A stretch of DNA of 22,336 nt from Bacillota bacterium (GTDB lineage: Bacteria; Bacillota; Clostridia; Acetivibrionales; DSM-1351). Positions within the stretch are counted from its first letter, which is position 1. Each line of letters begins with the position of its first letter. Below the pieces are notes generated by a model. That model searched no databases, was not told where the DNA came from, and saw only the letters and a list, made by a program, of their open reading frames with translations. The DNA lies in the NCBI GenBank assembly GCA_023433945.1, contig JAEYTP010000108.1:1-22336 (forward strand), read 5' to 3'. This document shows, in pieces, positions 20,253-22,336 of this stretch. Position numbers and translations under genes: made by a program.

Positions 20253-22336
20253 ATGAGTTTTTTACCTATAAGTTTTGAAGATATGAATGAAAGAGGCTGG
20301 GAACAGCTGGATTTTCTTTATATAAGCGGAGATGCGTATGTTGACCATCCTAGCTTTGGACATGCTATTATCACGAGAGTACTAGAGAGCGAAGACTTTA
20401 AGATTGGAATAATAGCTCAGCCCAACTGGAAGGATCCTGAGGCGTTTAAAAGCTTGGGACGCCCTAAATATGGAGTGCTTGTGTCTTCGGGTGTAATCGA
20501 TTCAATGGTTAATCATTACACTGCTAGTAAAAAGAGAAGAAGCGACGACTTGTATTCTCCTGGTGGGAAAAGTGGCAAAAGGCCCGATAGGGCAGTAATT
20601 GTATATGCAAACAGGGTTAAGGAGGTTTTCAAGGATACACCTGTAATAATAGGGGGTATTGAAGCCAGCTTAAGAAGGTTTGCTCACTATGATTACTGGG
20701 ATGATAAGGTTAGAAGGTCAATATTAGTGGATTCCAAGGCGGATATGCTTGTATACGGTATGGGTGAAAAGCCATTGACCGAGATTGCAAAGCTTCTTAA
20801 AAGAGATATCCCTATCGGCAGTCTGAAAAATATAAGAGGAACGTGTTATCTAGCAAGCTACGACGATCTACCAAAGGATATCAGAAGTAGCATTGATGGA
20901 GAAAAGAACAAGAGTATAGCTATACTGCCATCCTTTGAAGATGTTGAAAGTGACAAGAAGATATACGCAGAAGCGTTCAAGATACAATATAACGAGCAGG
21001 ATGCCATCACTGGTAAAACGCTGGTACAAAAGCATGGTGACAGATATCTGGTTCAAAATCCTCCTGCTCTTCCAATGGAGGTTAGCGAGTTAGACAAGGT
21101 ATATGCACTCCCATACGAGAGGACTTATCACCCTTCATACAAGAAGTATGGCGGGATACCTGCAATCAATGAGGTTGAATTCAGCATAACCAGCCACAGA
21201 GGTTGCTACGGTGGCTGTTCATTCTGTGCCCTTAATTTTCATCAGGGTAGGGTTATTCAAAAGCGCAGTCAGGCATCAATTCTCAATGAAGCACAAAATA
21301 TGGTTTGGGCTGAAAACTTTAAGGGTTATATCCATGATGTTGGAGGACCTACTGCAAACTTTAGAAATATGGCATGTGAAAAGCAGGTTAATAGTGGAGT
21401 TTGTAAGGATCGTCAGTGCCTGCATCCTCAACCCTGCAAAAACCTAGTAGTTGACCATACTGAGTATCTTGAGCTTTTGAGAAAAATTAGAGAAATACCT
21501 GAGGTAAAGAAGGTATTTATAAGGTCAGGTATACGCTATGATTACCTCATGCTAGACAAGAATGATGACTTTTTTGAAGAGCTTTGTGAACATCATGTAA
21601 GCGGGCAGCTCAAGGTTGCACCAGAACATGTTGTAGACAGGGTACTTGAAAAAATGGGTAAGCCAAAAAGAGCGCTGTATGATAAATTTGTAAGTAAATT
21701 CTATGAGATAAATGAAAAAATCGGCAAGGAGCAGTATCTGGTGCCTTATCTAATATCCAGTCATCCTGGAAGTGATTTGCGGGCTGCAGTTGAGTTGGCT
21801 GAGTACCTAAAGGAGCTAGGATATATGCCCGAACAGGTACAGGATTTTTATCCAACCCCCGGCACGCTTTCAACCTGCATGTTCTATACTGAGATTGACC
21901 CGAGAAATATGAAGAGTGTCTATGTGCCTAAAACCGGCAGGGAAAAGGCTATGCAAAGAGCATTACTGCAATATAGAAAAAAGGAAAACTATAAGCTTGT
22001 GTCGGAGGCGTTGAAGGAAGTAGGGCGTGAAGATTTAATTGGATTTGGCCCCAATTGTCTTATCAAGCCAACCAGAGAAGAGGCGAGAGCCAGAGCGGCA
22101 CGTGAGGGTGCAGATAAAGGACAACGTGGTGGAAAACAGGGCAAGCAGGTCAAGTACGGTAGGCCGGCAAGGGACGGTGTGGCAGCAGACAACAGGCAAT
22201 CAGGAAGCAAGCAAGATAAGCAGGGCAAGTACGGTAGGCCGGCAAGGGACGGTGTGGCAGCAGACAACAGGCAATCAGGAAGCAAGCAAGATAAGCAGGG
22301 CAGGTACGGTAGGCCGGCAAGGGACGGTGTGGCAGC
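20253..22336 (+). CDS. YgiQ-family radical SAM protein (3' end beyond window)
   Basis: About 694 codons are open from ATG 20253 to the window edge with no stop. The start MSFLPISFEDMNERGWEQLDFLYISGDAYVDHPSFGH (first part quoted: GWEQLDFLYISGDAYVDHP) is the YgiQ N-terminal domain. The radical SAM cluster motif is C318-YGG-C322-SF-C325 in SHRGCYGGCSFCAL. Downstream family motifs include HDVGGPTANF, KVFIRSGIRYDY, LKVAPEHV and QDFYPTPGT. These proteins bind a 4Fe-4S cluster and cleave S-adenosylmethionine, but the reaction of YgiQ is not established. The ribosome site GAGAGG is about 12 nt upstream, which is rather far. The in-frame TTG that is closer runs into a stop. The C-terminal tail is a Lys/Arg/Gly-rich 25-residue repeat (KYGRPARDGVAADNRQSG...). 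Confidence 0.92.
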   Translation, partial: MSFLPISFEDMNERGWEQLDFLYISGDAYVDHPSFGHAIITRVLESEDFKIGIIAQPNWKDPEAFKSLGRPKYGVLVSSGVIDSMVNHYTASKKRRSDDLYSPGGKSGKRPDRAVIVYANRVKEVFKDTPVIIGGIEASLRRFAHYDYWDDKVRRSILVDSKADMLVYGMGEKPLTEIAKLLKRDIPIGSLKNIRGTCYLASYDDLPKDIRSSIDGEKNKSIAILPSFEDVESDKKIYAEAFKIQYNEQDAITGKTLVQKHGDRYLVQNPPALPMEVSELDKVYALPYERTYHPSYKKYGGIPAINEVEFSITSHRGCYGGCSFCALNFHQGRVIQKRSQASILNEAQNMVWAENFKGYIHDVGGPTANFRNMACEKQVNSGVCKDRQCLHPQPCKNLVVDHTEYLELLRKIREIPEVKKVFIRSGIRYDYLMLDKNDDFFEELCEHHVSGQLKVAPEHVVDRVLEKMGKPKRALYDKFVSKFYEINEKIGKEQYLVPYLISSHPGSDLRAAVELAEYLKELGYMPEQVQDFYPTPGTLSTCMFYTEIDPRNMKSVYVPKTGREKAMQRALLQYRKKENYKLVSEALKEVGREDLIGFGPNCLIKPTREEARARAAREGADKGQRGGKQGKQVKYGRPARDGVAADNRQSGSKQDKQGKYGRPARDGVAADNRQSGSKQDKQGRYGRPARDGVA
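22152..22336. repeat. 75-bp in-frame tandem repeat in the YgiQ tail
   Basis: Units begin at 22152, 22227 and 22302 (AAG/AGG-TACGGTAGGCCG), exactly 75 bp apart, nearly identical, and run off the window. Each encodes 25 residues, starting KYGRPARDGVAADN. The repeats are more GC-rich than the surrounding sequence. Confidence 0.95.

Noticed and set aside
21989..22285. 98-residue minus-strand open frame rich in Leu, Pro and Ser
   Set aside because: It is antisense to the YgiQ repeat tail; its internal repetition only mirrors the 75-bp units.

Overview
The window reads as a chromosomal segment of a low-GC, endospore-forming Firmicute, most likely a clostridium of the Ruminiclostridium/cellulolytic type. 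This is inferred from the AT-rich sequence, strong AGGAGG-type ribosome binding sites, a T-box riboswitch, a DegS/DegU pair, a SpoIIIE translocase, PdxST vitamin B6 synthesis and a B. subtilis GluP-like rhomboid. It looks like core chromosome. I see no transposase, integrase, phage module or CRISPR array.

Layout. Bases 1-1240 (minus strand) hold the 5' end of an ABC-transporter ATPase, a YtrA-type GntR repressor with a perfect 18-bp-arm palindrome in front of it, and a small clostridial protein of unknown function. Bases 1562-2811 (minus) hold three identical tRNA-Lys(CTT) genes, each with its own consensus promoter and its own terminator. A nucleotidyltransferase gene lies between the second and third. 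Bases 3094-4916 (plus) encode the DegS histidine kinase and DegU response regulator, overlapping by ATGA. Bases 5006-7017 carry a promoter, a complete T-box leader and a YngI-like acyl-CoA synthetase. The specifier is best read as GUU (Val), and the T-box base facing the tRNA discriminator agrees with that.

Bases 7407-10236 hold a short MetH-type homocysteine methyltransferase, with no B12 domain, overlapping a rhomboid protease/TPR protein. Then comes a TipA-class MerR regulator with a classic 19-bp-spacer promoter. Bases 11340-12882 (minus) are pdxS-pdxT. A 504-bp divergent region with 40-bp tandem repeats separates them from a MocR/PdxR-type regulator. That regulator has two copies of one palindrome 106 bp apart, one upstream and one inside its first codons. 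A small kinase-fold protein (minus) abuts it tail to tail. Bases 15546-22336 (plus) carry spoIIIE, a membrane-anchored TPR protein preceded by a nested hairpin, and a YgiQ-family radical SAM protein that runs off the window.

How it fits together. Most transcription units are short and independently controlled, and several show their control elements directly: T-box, MerR spacer operator, GntR palindrome and paired PdxR-like palindromes. A recurrent oddity is short tandem duplication at gene edges. Exact or degenerate repeats span the stop codons of three genes (617-650, about 10201-10340, 19971-20022), form the C-terminal tail of YgiQ (75-bp period), lie in the SpoIIIE linker (39-bp period) and fill the pdxS/pdxR intergenic region (40-bp period). 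The items most worth following up are the T-box/acyl-CoA synthetase pairing, the doubled PdxR-like operator, the nested hairpin leader and the stop-codon repeats.
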